Shown piece after piece: positions 39,107-51,473 of a DNA stretch of 64,000 nt. The translations under genes and the position numbers were made by a program. A model generated the notes under the pieces. That model was given only the letters and a program-made list of their open reading frames with translations, made no database searches and was not told the DNA's origin. Position 1 is the first letter of the stretch, and every line of letters begins with the position of its first letter. Source of the DNA: Paulownia fortunei (lineage: Eukaryota; Streptophyta; Magnoliopsida; Lamiales; Paulowniaceae); the NCBI GenBank assembly GCA_019321725.1, contig CM033106.1, positions 27,578,118 through 27,642,117 of the forward strand. Reading direction: 5' to 3'.

Positions 39107-42100
39107 ATGGAGAGCATCGCCCTCTACTCTCCATCCACCACCTCCTTCTCCCGCCTCTCTGTCCCTCGTCTCCGCTCTCGCCCCTCCATTTCCTCCACCC
39201 GTCTCCGCCCTCTCAATTCTCTCTCCGCCACCCCACCACCCACAAACTCCCTTTCCTCTACAATCCCATCAAGCTCTCACTCTTCCACCCCATTCACAAA
39301 ACCCAGAAAAAGATCATCATCGCCTCCGCCTCCTCCGATACTCCGGCCCCCACTGAATCAAAGACCCCATCTCCTCCTCCTCCTCCACAAGGCGCCAAAC
39401 CCATCCCCTTAATTATATCACTCGCCATTGGCATCGTTGTCCGCTTCTTCATCCCCAAACCCCCGAAGTCACCCCTCAAGCGTGGCAATTGCTCTCCATT
39501 TTCCTCTCCACCATCGCCGGCCTCGTCCTCAGTCCCCTTCCCGTCGGTGCGTGGGCGTTTCTCGGCCTCACCACCTCTATTCTCACCAAAACACTCACCT
39601 TTACCACCGCCTTCTCGGCGTTCACGAATGAAGTTATTTGGCTGATTGTCATCTCCTTTTTCTTTGCCCGGGGTTTCGTGAAGACGGGCTTGGGGGATAG
39701 GATTGCCACGTATTTCGTCAAGTTGTTGGGGAAGAGTACTCTCGGATTGTCTTACGGTTTGACTTTGAGTGAGGCGTTGATAGCGCCGGCAATGCCAAGC
39801 ACCACTGCCAGGGCAGGAGGTGTTTTCTTGCCGATTATTAAGTCATTGTCGTTGTCGGCAGGGAGTAAGCCTGGGGAGCCCTCCAAGAAGAAGCTTGGCT
39901 CTTATTTGGTGCAGTCTCAATTTCAGGTTTGTAGCTGGCATTGTGATGATTGGTTTTTTGTCTGTAGCCTGTTGGTGTGGGTTATGTTACATGTCTTGGA
40001 AGTGGAAAGTTCTGCAATTTGATTGCTGAGTGTTTTTTGTGTGATGACAAAGTTTCATGCTGGGCTTTGGTATATAAATTTCTTTAGATCATTGTTTGAA
40101 AGTCTGAACCAAGGTAAATTTTTGAAGCAGAACCTAGTAAATCTTATTGATGTGCTGTTTATTGTTTTTCCGATTTGTCTGTTTTATGACTATACTTATT
40201 ATGTAGTTTTTATCTCCTTTTCCAATTTGACTCGCTTAATTTATTGTATTTTATCTGGTGGTCGGATCAGAACTATGTTGTAATAGCATCAGATCATTTA
40301 TTATGTGATTAAATCATTTGTTTTGTGAAGAATGTAATAATGTGTGAAGGAGTACATAAAGCGTTCCCCGTTTTAGGCATGTGATAATGAAAATAATGGT
40401 GATTGGTACTTTTGTGACCCTCAGATTTTGGAATTGCTATTGCAAGTTGGACTTTACATGCATTTTCAGATTGAGAGAGGAGAAAAAATGTGATGATTTC
40501 ATTATCAATGCCTCAAATTTTTACTTTGTAACCACCATTAGTATGGCTACTTTGTGACAGGGATATCTATTTGGCATCCTTGAGGTTCTATATCCATGTT
40601 TGTGAAAATGCCTCAAATAATCAATTTTTTGTGCTCCACATGAACAGTGCTTCTTTGTTGATGCATTATCTAATTGCATGTGACTTGCCTATGACTTCTC
40701 TCCCTGTCTCTCATGCATGGCTCTTTTGATGTGTGACAGTCTGCTGGTAACTCTAGTGCTCTTTTCCTAACTGCTGCAGCTCAAAATCTGCTATGTCTCA
40801 AGCTAGCTGAGGAACTTGGGGTGGTAATTTCAAACCCATGGGTTTCGTGGTTCAAGGCTGCAAGTTTACCTGCTTTTGTTTCTCTTATAGCTACACCATT
40901 GATCTTGTACAAGCTTTATCCTCCTGAAACCAAAGATACACCTGATGCCCCTGCAATGGCTGCGAAGAAATTGGACCTTATGGGTCCTGTGACAAAAAAT
41001 GAATGGGTTATGATTGGTACAATGCTTCTTGCAGTTTCTTTGTGGGTTTTCGGGTACGTACAATTTTATGAAATTGTCCTTCACACCATTTTGTACTGGA
41101 GTACTGCTGATTAGTTTAAACCAAAGGATCATGGGTGGAATATAAAAAGTGAAAGTGGTTTATCAGTATATTTATTACAATTAAGAAAAATGCTGACCAT
41201 ATTATTGTTTCATTGATTCCAATACAAGAATAGAGTTCTATGACACATTATATATGCTTTAGAAACCCTTGAAGTGGATGGGATTCTTCAGATTACACTT
41301 TTTTACCGATTTCTTTTTCTTTTTTTATTATTACATTGTTTGTAATTGATTAACATGTTTAAATATTATATTGTATTTTCTGGAACCTTGTCCTTCTTGC
41401 TAATATTATTTAGCATTGCAATGCTTGTTCATAGATTTTCCTGTGCCCTATCAATTGATTTAAGATGATTATGCAGAGATGCTCTTGGTATTGCAAGTGT
41501 TGTTGCTGCCATGCTTGGGTTATCTATACTCTTGTTGTTGGGAGTGCTACATTGGGATGACTGCTTAAGTGAGAAATCAGCATGGGATACTTTGGCATGG
41601 TTTGCAGTTCTAGTGGGCATGGCTGGCCAGTTGACAAACCTTGGCATTGTAAGCTGGATGTCTAATTGCGTAGCCAAATCACTGCAGTCATTATCATTGA
41701 GTTGGCCTGCTGCTTTTGGTGTACTTCAAGCTGCTTACTTCTTGATCCACTACCTATTTGCAAGTCAAACAGGCCATGTGGGAGCATTGTACTCTGCATT
41801 TCTTGCCATGCATTTGGCATCTGGAGTGCCAGGTGTGCTAGCAGCACTGGCTCTCGCTTACAATACCAATCTATTTGGTGCTTTGACACATTATAGCAGT
41901 GGTCAGGCGGCTGTATATTTCGGAGGTACAGCTATTTTCTGGTCCTATTTTGATTTCTGCTGCTCTCTCCTGCTTCTGTCATGATTTTTGTTGGGCTGTC
42001 TCTTTCATATCATAGTCAGGCACCGAATTTTTTTTTTTTTTTTTTTCCGCTTGCTGTTTTTGTGCAGTGATTAGATAATTTTTTTTTTTGTTATAGCTCT

Positions 42101-42320
42101 GGTTGTTGAATACAAAGGAATCAAACTAGATTTAACTTTCTCTATCTGAATGATGACTGATCTTAAATTTTTTGACTGACTAGTGTTTTCGATTGTGACA
42201 ACAGCTGGTTATGTAGATCTTCCAGATGTCTTCAGGTTTGGATTCATCATGGCCCTTGTTAATGCAGTGATCTGGGGAGTTGTAGGGACATTTTGGTGGA
42301 AGTTCTTGGGGCTGTACTAA
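39107..42320 (+). CDS. DIT2: Plastid dicarboxylate translocator DiT2 (glutamate/malate), with two frame breaks in exon 1
   Basis: Coding exons: 39107-39926, 40740-41053, 41477-41925, 42205-42320. The product is the inner-envelope 2-oxoglutarate/glutamate-malate antiporter of the DASS (SLC13-like) family that returns glutamate during photorespiratory ammonia recycling. Blocks such as WQLLSIFLSTIAGLVLSPLP, ARGFVKTGLGDRIATYFVK, PAMPSTTARAGG, NPWVSWFKAASLPAF, ALTHYSSGQAAVYFG and the end GTFWWKFLGLY match DiT2 rather than DiT1. The N-terminus MESIALYSPSTT and the Ser/Pro-rich stretch after it fit a transit peptide. Exon 1 changes frame twice: somewhere around 39228-39245 (ACCCCACCACCCAC), and at 39460-39464, where a run of five Cs should be six to join FFIPKPP to EVTPQAW. 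Both shifts equal one missing base. Downstream the frame is intact over more than 400 codons, so sequencing error is likelier than a dead gene. Plastid targeting is inferred from family. Confidence 0.92.
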
Positions 42321-45300
42321 TATCAAATGTTTGTGTAAGTAAGTTTTTGGTCTCTGATACATGGTGCTCTTCATTATGAGGGACACTTGGAACCACCTTC
42401 CCTAACGGAACCAAGAGAAGCATGTGTGGTAACAGTTAAAAATTTCAGCTGACAACTTAGTTTGAGCTATTTGTCAGAATTTATCAAGCCTAACATCCGT
42501 TACCAGAATTTTGGTGAAGTTATTTTGTTCTGGGAACAAACAAATAAGAAATGCATTATTGAGTTTCTTCTTGAGACACCCCCTTGAATTGTTGCTTCCG
42601 TTTATTATCGTTAATGACGACATAATCTGAAATTACATTTTTTAAGTTTTCTTTTCAGTAGTTGCCTCCTCTTAATGTGCTTTGTAGTGAATCTTTTTCT
42701 AGTCAACAATGCTATTTGAGTGACAATAATAGTGATTTTATTAAAATGGTGTTTGATAACAGGAATTCGAATTTGATATACTTATACCAATGGGATTTTT
42801 TCAGCAAATCCTAAGTTATATGATTGTATCTGTTAAGATCAATTGCAACCATTCCAATGTTTTTCTTTTAAGACTTTAAGAAGCGCCCCTACTGAGCCTT
42901 GCCGTGGTTATGATTTTCTGCCTTTTGTTTTGGTTTGAGTTTCTTCAAAAATACAGGGTTGGAGTAGACAATTACTGTTCATTTTGTTAATGTTATCTGT
43001 AAATTGTGGTACGTAACAGGCTGATTCATGCTATGCGTTGGGCTTTTGTTGTTATTATTATCCATCTCTTGATCTCACCTACAGTCCAAACGACCTTGCA
43101 CATGCTATGCGAATGGAGCATGTTCATGATTATTAACACTATAATATATGTTGTCGTATATATGTCATGGTACTCTTATTAAAATTCTACTATGCCAATT
43201 TAAAGTCAAGTATGAAATTCTACTATAAGCAAAGATCAAGTTTGTATCAAATTGAGTTTAATGTTGCCCCTCCCTGCAAAGTGCAGCCCCCCGCACCCCC
43301 CCCCCCCCCCAACCTACCCCTACCAAAATAGAGAATAGAAGTTAATACATGAGATTAACCCCCAGTGTCCCACCCCCACCCCCACCACAAATAAAGACAG
43401 TAAAAATAAATATTTGATTAAATTATAATTTGAATTGTTTACAAGAGTTGGAGTCAAAAATTCAAAATATTATTAATAGCGGTTGCCAGAAAGTCATCTC
43501 AGCCGCCTCTATTTCTTAGTCATTTTATAGTAAGGAATGAAGATGGGAAGAGATGGAGAGGCCAATGTCAATTTTTTGAATTTGAAGTAGAAATTTTGAA
43601 AATTAAGATATAATTATTTAAGATGTCAGATGTTAATTTGATGGCAATAAATGTGTTCTATAATTATTTCATCCGAATCCAAATTTGATCACATCTATGA
43701 TATTAAAACCCCACCACTAATTCTTCATTCTAAAAAATTCCAGAAAATAGTTAGTGGCTATTGATTACGTATATTATAATAATTGCACATATGAATTGAT
43801 TAATTTGATGTTTATCCATTTAGATAGTAGTAATTAATTATTGAAATGTATTAGTTGCTGGTACCAATTATGTAAAATGCATCGAACAGTATAATTTGAC
43901 CAAAAATCGATTTAGCATTTCAAAAGTCAACAAATATATGCTTCTTATATTGAGGGTTAAAGCAATTCAAATCCGTATATCAATGAATTATTTTTTAATA
44001 CTATTAATAATTACATGACAAAGCCTACATCCAAAGGGAGAATCATTACACAAATACAAACCTCATATTTATATACTGTAGATTTTGAACTTTACTATTT
44101 GAGCAACACATTATTAATAATTAAAAACATATATGTTTCATCATTTCTTAAACAGATATTTAGTATGTCTTTTGTCAAATATGTTTATTACCTAATGATA
44201 AGTCAAAAAATTGAGGTTATGTTTGATTTCATTTTTCAAAAGATATTAACATCTTTCAAAATTAATTTGTATTTTCTTTAAAACCCTTCTCTCATCTTTA
44301 TATATTTTCTAATCATTATACATTTACGTATATTCCAACCATTATAAGAATAAATAATATATAATTATATCTTCTATTCCCAATCATAATCTCAATATAA
44401 TATCTATATTTTTCAATTATTAGCTTAACATAAAAATACTATAAAAAGTTTGATATTACACTACTAATTAAATAAAATTTTATATAAAAATAATCTACAG
44501 TAAAAAAAATATTAATTAAAAAATAATTTATCCAAATATATTTTTTCACAGACATTATCATGACGTAAAAATAATTCACTTGATTTTCGGACATGACGTG
44601 AGAGATGAACATCAACAGTTGTTTGGTCTAAGGGGGATGCTGGCGACACGAAAACGAGGAAATGACTTGGAACAATACATGGGGGAGAAGTCAAGATCCA
44701 ACGGTCAAATATGGAGAGCAGGTTGAGTGGATGGAGATGAAACATCCTCAGCTCCAACTGTCCCTTTGGTTGGTCAATAGCAATTGTTGGCCCATTTTTC
44801 TATACTTTTACCACTTTTTCCCCATGCCTTGGATTTATCCGATCCTACTCACAACAACTATTCTCACATGCGGTGCATCCATATAAGGTGACCACTAGGT
44901 ATGGTATGGTGGGTAGGCACTCTAACACCAATCTTGCCCATAGTCCTTTTTTTTTCCCCCTTGAAATCGAGATCATATTTTTATATTTTTGATCCTTTGT
45001 TACCAATGCAAAATCCTTCGTTCGAGTTTGAGTAAATTAAAAAATAAAATGTTCAAATTCATGAACTATAACATTAAGTTTAAGTTAGCCGTTGGCTTGT
45101 GAAAATTTTATCCAATTATTTAAAAATATTTTTTTTTATTCGTATAATACCAAAATCATCAATATTTGTAGTGGTGCAAATGAAGAAATAAAATTATAAA
45201 AATGTGGTTTCCAACTTTACCTAAATACTCACCTTACCCAAAAAAAAAAAAAAAAAAAAACTTCACCTAAATACTATTAATGGCTAAACATCTAACCTTT

Positions 45301-45963
45301 ATAATATTAATGGGTAAGAATTTTCACAATTCATGTGGTCAAGTGCTCAAAATTATATTAACCTATCTAACATTAGTTTATTAGCATAAAATTATTTTAA
45401 TTATTATAACCTTATTTTTGTTAACACATCAAATTTCTATCTAAAAAACAATCATTATTTGTAATTAATTTTATTGTAACAATTCAATAACTAACGTCAA
45501 AGCAAACATTTATTTTGACAAAATCAATTGCAGTCTCGACCAGCTCAAATTTTTAATCTAAAATGTTTTACACGTATCATTAGCAAAGAATTTTGTACCA
45601 AAATAAATAAATAAATAAAATTCTTAACAAAGAATTGAAACAATCTCAAACAAGAATCTATGAAAAGTCACAATGTAATTTGTCAAATAAACTTTTCATT
45701 TTCTTTTTTCTTTTTTGAAGAAAAGTAGCTTGCCCTTACTAACCCCTATTGGCTAGGCTGGTGATAGAGTACATATCACCCGCCTCTGCGGCAATTTCCC
45801 AAACTCTTTCCTACTTGTTTCCAGTCCCCTCCGTAGCGCTTCTGCAATCTTCTTATTGCCTGTACCTTCTTTTTTAGTCAGGAGATTCCATATTCCAAAA
45901 ATATTCAGGCAAAATTTTTGGGTTGTTTTTCTGCAGATTTTCAACGTTCCTTAAACAGAAAGG
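42321..45963. other. DiT2 3' flank, AT-rich spacer and RIBBA upstream region
   Basis: After the DiT2 stop, roughly 42321-43000 is likely 3'UTR. A run of fifteen Cs at 43296-43310 sits in a C-rich, partly repetitive patch to about 43385. The segment 43400-44550 is AT-rich and empty. About 44560-44940 is more GC-rich but carries no recognisable protein. 45240-45260 is poly-A. The final 200 bases lead into RIBBA. No promoter element was firmly identified. Confidence 0.5.
43296..43310. repeat. Poly-C run
   Basis: Fifteen consecutive Cs sit in a wider C-rich tract. Length in such runs is often unreliable in assemblies. Confidence 0.9.
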
Positions 45964-48900
45964 ATGGCTTCCATTAATTTGTCTTGCTCCTCGGCTTCCC
46001 TTGCTCGCTCTCGGTTAGGCTCTCTTTTCTCTCATATATTTGGTTTCTTTTGTTTTTATGACTAAAGAGGCAATATTTTGATCATTCGTTGGTTATATAA
46101 ATGCGGAAAGATGGTGGGTTTTGTGTAAAATTCTATATGGGTTGGTCTTTCTTCTGCTTCTTCTTTCTGTGTGATTTAAGAAGTTACTTTCTTTCGTTTT
46201 TGAATCATCGAATAAAATAAAAATGGGAGAGTTTTCTTGACTTTGTTTAGATCCAAAAGCATGGGAACTTAGCTACTAAATCTCACTTATTATGTGTTTT
46301 TCTCTTTATGTGATTTGTGTTAACTGTCTCTTGGTAGATTCTTAACGACTTTTGGGCTCACCTCCGTCTATTAATGTCTTCAATTTTCTTGGCCCGTTAT
46401 GTTTGTCAGGTTCATTTATCTTATGCTTAGAAGTAGAATTTCCGGTGGGTTATTGAGGATCAAAGCTCAAATCTCATTTCTCTTTGTTACTTGATGTTGG
46501 ATGTCTCACTAGAAGGGTTTTTATTGATCCTGGTTCTAAGAGCAAAAAAGAATCTCATACCTATCAATTGTTGCTTGTCATTTGTAAAATTATTCTAGTA
46601 TTTAGGCGGAGATAGAAAAGGCAGGCTTCCTTAACTCCAAAAAATTTGTTTTGTGAAGTTGATGGTTGCAATGATTTGAGTTATGTGTATGGTGCTGCTT
46701 ATCTAAAATTATTCTAGTATTCCTGGCGTTGCATGATTTGAGCTGCTGTATGAGTTTGATATGGTAATTGTCCTGTTTGCTGGAATCAGAAAATAGTTTG
46801 CATGCGTTTGATGTGATAAAAATATTGAAATTGCTGAAGCTTTTTGTCCACATGCTCTTTTCTGTTATACATTTGTAGCTTAACTTTTCTTTTGTGGGCA
46901 TTTAAAAATTTCAGACTGTTCAATGGTCTCCATTATGGAAATATGCAATATGTGAATCGTGTAGAATCCTTCAAACAGCCCATTGCGAAAGTAGGTTTAA
47001 GTATGAAGGCTAGTGGGAAAATTAAGTCAGCTCTGTTCTCTGGGGAAGACGGCCTTCTTCCTCATTCTGCTGGTTCTAATGTTGCAAGTAATGCTCTCAT
47101 CAGTGATGTATCTGGTGGAGTTGAGGTACAGTCTGATTCCGTGGTATTAGGAGCACTTGCGGCTGATATGGCTCCTACCACTAGTGGGTTCCCTGTTGAA
47201 AATGATGAATTTGACTTGGACCTGCCATCAGAAGGTTTCTCATGTATTTTGGAGGCCATTGAAGACATTCGCAAAGGAAAGGTTGGTTTTTGCATTGATG
47301 TCGTGATTTTATGAAGGCTAAAATAGTTTCTTACCCATTGTTTTGGACCAACATTGTAGATGGTCGTGGTTGTAGATGATGAGGATAGAGAGAATGAAGG
47401 AGATCTCATAATGGCTGCATCAAAAGTTACACCAGAGGCTATGGCTTTCTTTGTGAAGCATGGAACTGGAATAGTTTGTGTGAGCATGAAAGAGGAAGAC
47501 TTGGAGAGGTTGCAGCTCCCCTTGATGGTAAACCATAAGGAAAACGAGGAGAAACTTCGTACTGCATTCACTGTTTCAGTGGTAAGTTGTTTCTTGGTTA
47601 CAAAACAATTGAAACATATGCTTGTTCTTGTTGTCTCCATTTGTATTTTTTTCCTGTTCACTTATTTAGTATGTGATTGTTCTAATAGAGTAGAAAATTC
47701 TTTAGGACGAAAATTTTCTATTGAAACTCTTTCTTCCGTCAAGGACTGATCTTTTAATGTGTATACTATCAAACACAAATTTCTGGAAAGTACACATACA
47801 CACACAAATAATATCTTGGGAACTTCTGTTAGATCAAAAATCAGAAAAGAAATCTCTGAGGTAGCATAACCAATGACATCTTTGTAGGATGCAAAACATG
47901 GTACAACTACGGGTGTCTCAGCACGTGACAGGGCAACTACAGTAATGGCTCTTGCATCCAAAGATTCAGAGCCTGAGGATTTCAACCGCCCAGGACACAT
48001 ATTTCCATTAAAGTACAGGGAGGGTGGTGTTCTGAAAAGAGCTGGGCACACAGAAGCTGCTGTGGATCTTGCCATGCTAGCTGGATTAGACCCTGCTGGA
48101 GTTTTATGTGAGATTGTTGATGATGATGGTTCTATGGCTCGATTACCTAAGCTTCGACAATTCGCTCAGCAAGAAAACTTGAAAATTGTATCCATTGCCG
48201 ATTTAATAAGGTAGTTTAATGTTTCTTTTAGTAACTGCCCACATTTCCGAAGTGATTGTAGTTTATTTTCACTGAACTTAAAACCTCAGAGGGCAGTTGG
48301 GGGTAGGATGGGGGAGGGGGATTGCAATGATGATGTTGCTTTGTTGTCTTCCACTACATGTAGTTCATAATATCTCTTAGGAATATTCTCCCAACAAAGA
48401 TGAGGTTACACACATCTGAATCTCCCTCAACCCTGCATTGGGTGGGAGCTTCTCATATTCCTACCCCCTCTTAGTGTGTCTTTGGCCACTATATGTGGCT
48501 CTTATTTACTCATGGGAACTAGAATGAACTTGTTAGAGCATGCTATTCTATTTAAGAAGTGGCAATGGTCACAATTTTATCAATTGGTTGAGCTCATTCA
48601 TTTGTTGGACTTCACATATCGAGAGGGAGATTGTCACTGCAATGGTGACCGCATAACTTGATATGAGTAAAACGTTTATTTACTTGGCTTATATTCAGTT
48701 GCTTGAAGCTTATAGGGCTAGTCTAAAAGAGTCAATTTGTATGTTTTTCATGTTCAGTTGGTCATTCTTGGCCTCTAAAGACTGCTAAGTTTTCATCAAC
48801 AACATTTCATCTGACTCAAGTAAATGATTCTGTTTCTTGTTTGTGGATAATCAGCAAACGATGCTCATCATATTTTAGACTTGACGTTGTTTTATTTTCT

Positions 48901-51473
48901 AGGATTAACCATTTAAATTAAGACACACAAGGATATGTATTGATTATGATGATAATGTCTTATTAATTGTTCTTCAGACTTCATATTCCTTTACCACCTG
49001 TACATGGTTCATTTAGGTACTATTTATTGTGCAGTTTAAGATTTGATTTAGATTTAATTGCTGAATTTTGAATTGGTTCACTTCAGTAACACAATGTTCC
49101 ATACACTGAGAACAATGCAGTCACAAATCACTGCATCTATAGTTTATGACTCTCTTTTTTCATAACTGTCATTATGCCGATAATTGATGAAGCAGTGCAG
49201 TAAAGGATTTATTTGGCCAACCATCGATAAGTGAGGGATAAGATTTAGTTAATTTTAGTTGAGTTAATTTTGCTCTAAATTCCCCTTTTTCATGTTTCCT
49301 TGGTCACAATCTCATGCATTTGGTTTTCTCACAGAATTTTCATGTTCATAGCTTCTTTTAGAAGGCCTGACATGTGCAGTGATTTGCAGATATAGGAGAA
49401 AGAGGGATAGATTAGTGGAACATGCATCTGCTGCTCGTATACCAACTATGTGGGGCCCATTCACTGCCTATTGTTATAGGTCAATTTTGGATGGGATTGA
49501 ACATATTGCAATGGTTAAGGTGAGTGAGCTGGGAGATTTTGACAAAATAATGCATATTTCAAGTTTCTTTATTTTATGTTTGCTTTATGATTTGAGGTTT
49601 TCCTAGTCCGTTACTCATTGCAATCTTGTGTTCATTGATCCTTGTTGATGTATTTTCCTAATGTCACACTGATGTAGTCTTAGCTTACTAGACTTCCATT
49701 GTTCAATATATTGCATACACTAAGACCCACTTATCCATGCATCCATGTTTACTCGTATCTAGCAACCCCTTTTCCTGGCAGATGCCTTATTTGGTTGGTT
49801 GGGAAACTGGAAAGGCAGTGTTGCTTCAATAAAGGAGTTCTAGTACAACCTATTACTGTCAACTTTTGCATAGGTTGCAGATGCTTGAGGTTAAGGGAAA
49901 TGTGTTTCATATATGCATTATGTAATTGGTATCCTTTGGAATTATTTTGCTGAGCAACTATGCTGCACCATGTACAAGGTGTTGAGGTGGCAGCTTTCTG
50001 CTTTGAGCTTTATTAATTTCAGATTTTCAAAACTTTTCAGTGACATTTATGGTTTAAACAGGGTGATATTGGCGATGGACTAGATATTCTTGTCAGAGTA
50101 CACTCAGAATGTCTCACTGGAGATATATTTGGATCAGCCAGATGTGACTGTGGAAACCAGCTGGCACTTGCAATGCAACAGATTGAGGCTGCTGGCAGGG
50201 GTGTTTTAGTTTACCTCCGTGGTCATGAGGGAAGGGGAATTGGTTTAGGACACAAACTTCGAGCTTACAATCTGCAAGATGATGGGCATGACACTGTGGA
50301 GGCAAATGAGGAGTTGGGTTTGCCTGTTGATTCAAGAGAGTATGGGATTGGTGCTCAGGTATTTCCTGGTCAACATCATGTGGTACCATTAAATTACTAT
50401 AAACTTCATTTCAACATTCATATATTTGCATGAAGCCCCACAGCACCACTCCCCGCCCACCCCACAACCCCCCACCCAAAAAAAATAAAATAACACAAAC
50501 AAATTAAATAAAAAATAAAAAATGCAGGCAGGAGAAAAAAGGAAAAATATGCCCTGTCAAACAGACATATGCGCTGGGGATTTGCATTAGTATCATGCGT
50601 GAGTATTCTGTTGTGGGTATAGGGAAACTTTGTCATGTGAAGAGACATTATTAAATTACTTTAAACTAATCTAACTATTCTCATTTACTTCCTGCTTGCG
50701 TCACTATCTCTTTTGTAATATACTGGAACACCATAATCTTGCCCTGTATGAGCATATTAAATCATTGCAAAATATGAGAGACTGACAGTTTTGATGAAAC
50801 CAAAAACTTCTGCTTTGGCATTGGCAATCCTTAAATCATTTGAAGCGGGTGAACCAATAGGACTTTTTTAATTTCCACCTTGACTGGTGCTTAAATTTTC
50901 TGGGTTAGTTTGCTTCTGCCCGTGTTGCTTAGTCTTGCAGCCATGTCATGTGCTTTATCGATTTTGGGCATATGGTCTACCCATCTTATTGGCCATGAAC
51001 AGCTGCATATTTGAGCCTTTTTAAGGCATTGCCCAACATCTATAATTTAGGTTTGGATTGTTTGGCTTCTGGTTATAGGATTGAGTATTATTACTATTTG
51101 ACAACTTGGGTTTGAGAATTTAGGTTGCTCCCCTCCCTTTGGGAAATGTGGTCTGGCCCCATTCATAAGAAGTTTCAGATTACTTATGGTTTGTGTAATC
51201 TTTCTGCAGATACTGAGAGATCTTGGGGTTAGAACTATGAAGCTGATGACAAACAATCCTGCAAAGTACATTGGGCTCAAGGGTTACGGTTTGGCTGTTG
51301 CAGGCAGGGTTCCCCTTGTGACTCCCATCACAAAGGATAACAAGAGATATTTGGAGACAAAACGTGCCAAAATGGGCCACGTTTATGGCTTAGATGTCAA
51401 TGGCCATCCAGCCATCATCAGCAACAAGAATGGTCGACCAAGTGGCAATGGTCCAGTTACATCCGAGTCATAA
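45964..51473 (+). CDS. RIBBA1: Bifunctional riboflavin synthesis enzyme RIBBA (DHBP synthase / GTP cyclohydrolase II)
   Basis: Coding exons: 45964-46013, 46915-47281, 47360-47581, 47888-48210, 49390-49519, 50062-50358, 51210-51473; 550 residues, near the roughly 543 of Arabidopsis RIBA1. It makes both precursors of riboflavin in the plastid: the N-terminal half converts ribulose 5-phosphate to 3,4-dihydroxy-2-butanone 4-phosphate, the C-terminal half opens GTP to the pyrimidine precursor. Residues 1 to about 115 are Ser/Ala-rich, a likely transit peptide plus linker. The DHBP synthase motif [11 protein letters not shown] (about 145-155), [16 protein letters not shown] and [13 protein letters not shown] are present. 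In the cyclohydrolase half the zinc cysteines of [19 protein letters not shown] (C381, C392, C394), [12 protein letters not shown] and [13 protein letters not shown] are present. Both sites look intact, so this is the fully bifunctional RIBBA1-type copy rather than a RIBA2/3-type with one dead half. The first coding exon has only 16 codons, followed by a 901-bp intron. Confidence 0.97.

Noticed and set aside
39294..39721. Minus-strand frames opposite DiT2 exon 1
   Set aside because: They are shadows of the GC-rich DiT2 first exon.
44512..44757. 81-codon minus-strand frame in the DiT2-RIBBA spacer
   Set aside because: No recognisable protein, and an overlapping plus-strand frame is equally long; probably a consequence of the higher GC content.
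47062..47661. 199-codon minus-strand frame over RIBBA exons 2-3
   Set aside because: It is the antisense shadow of conserved RIBBA coding sequence and crosses its intron.
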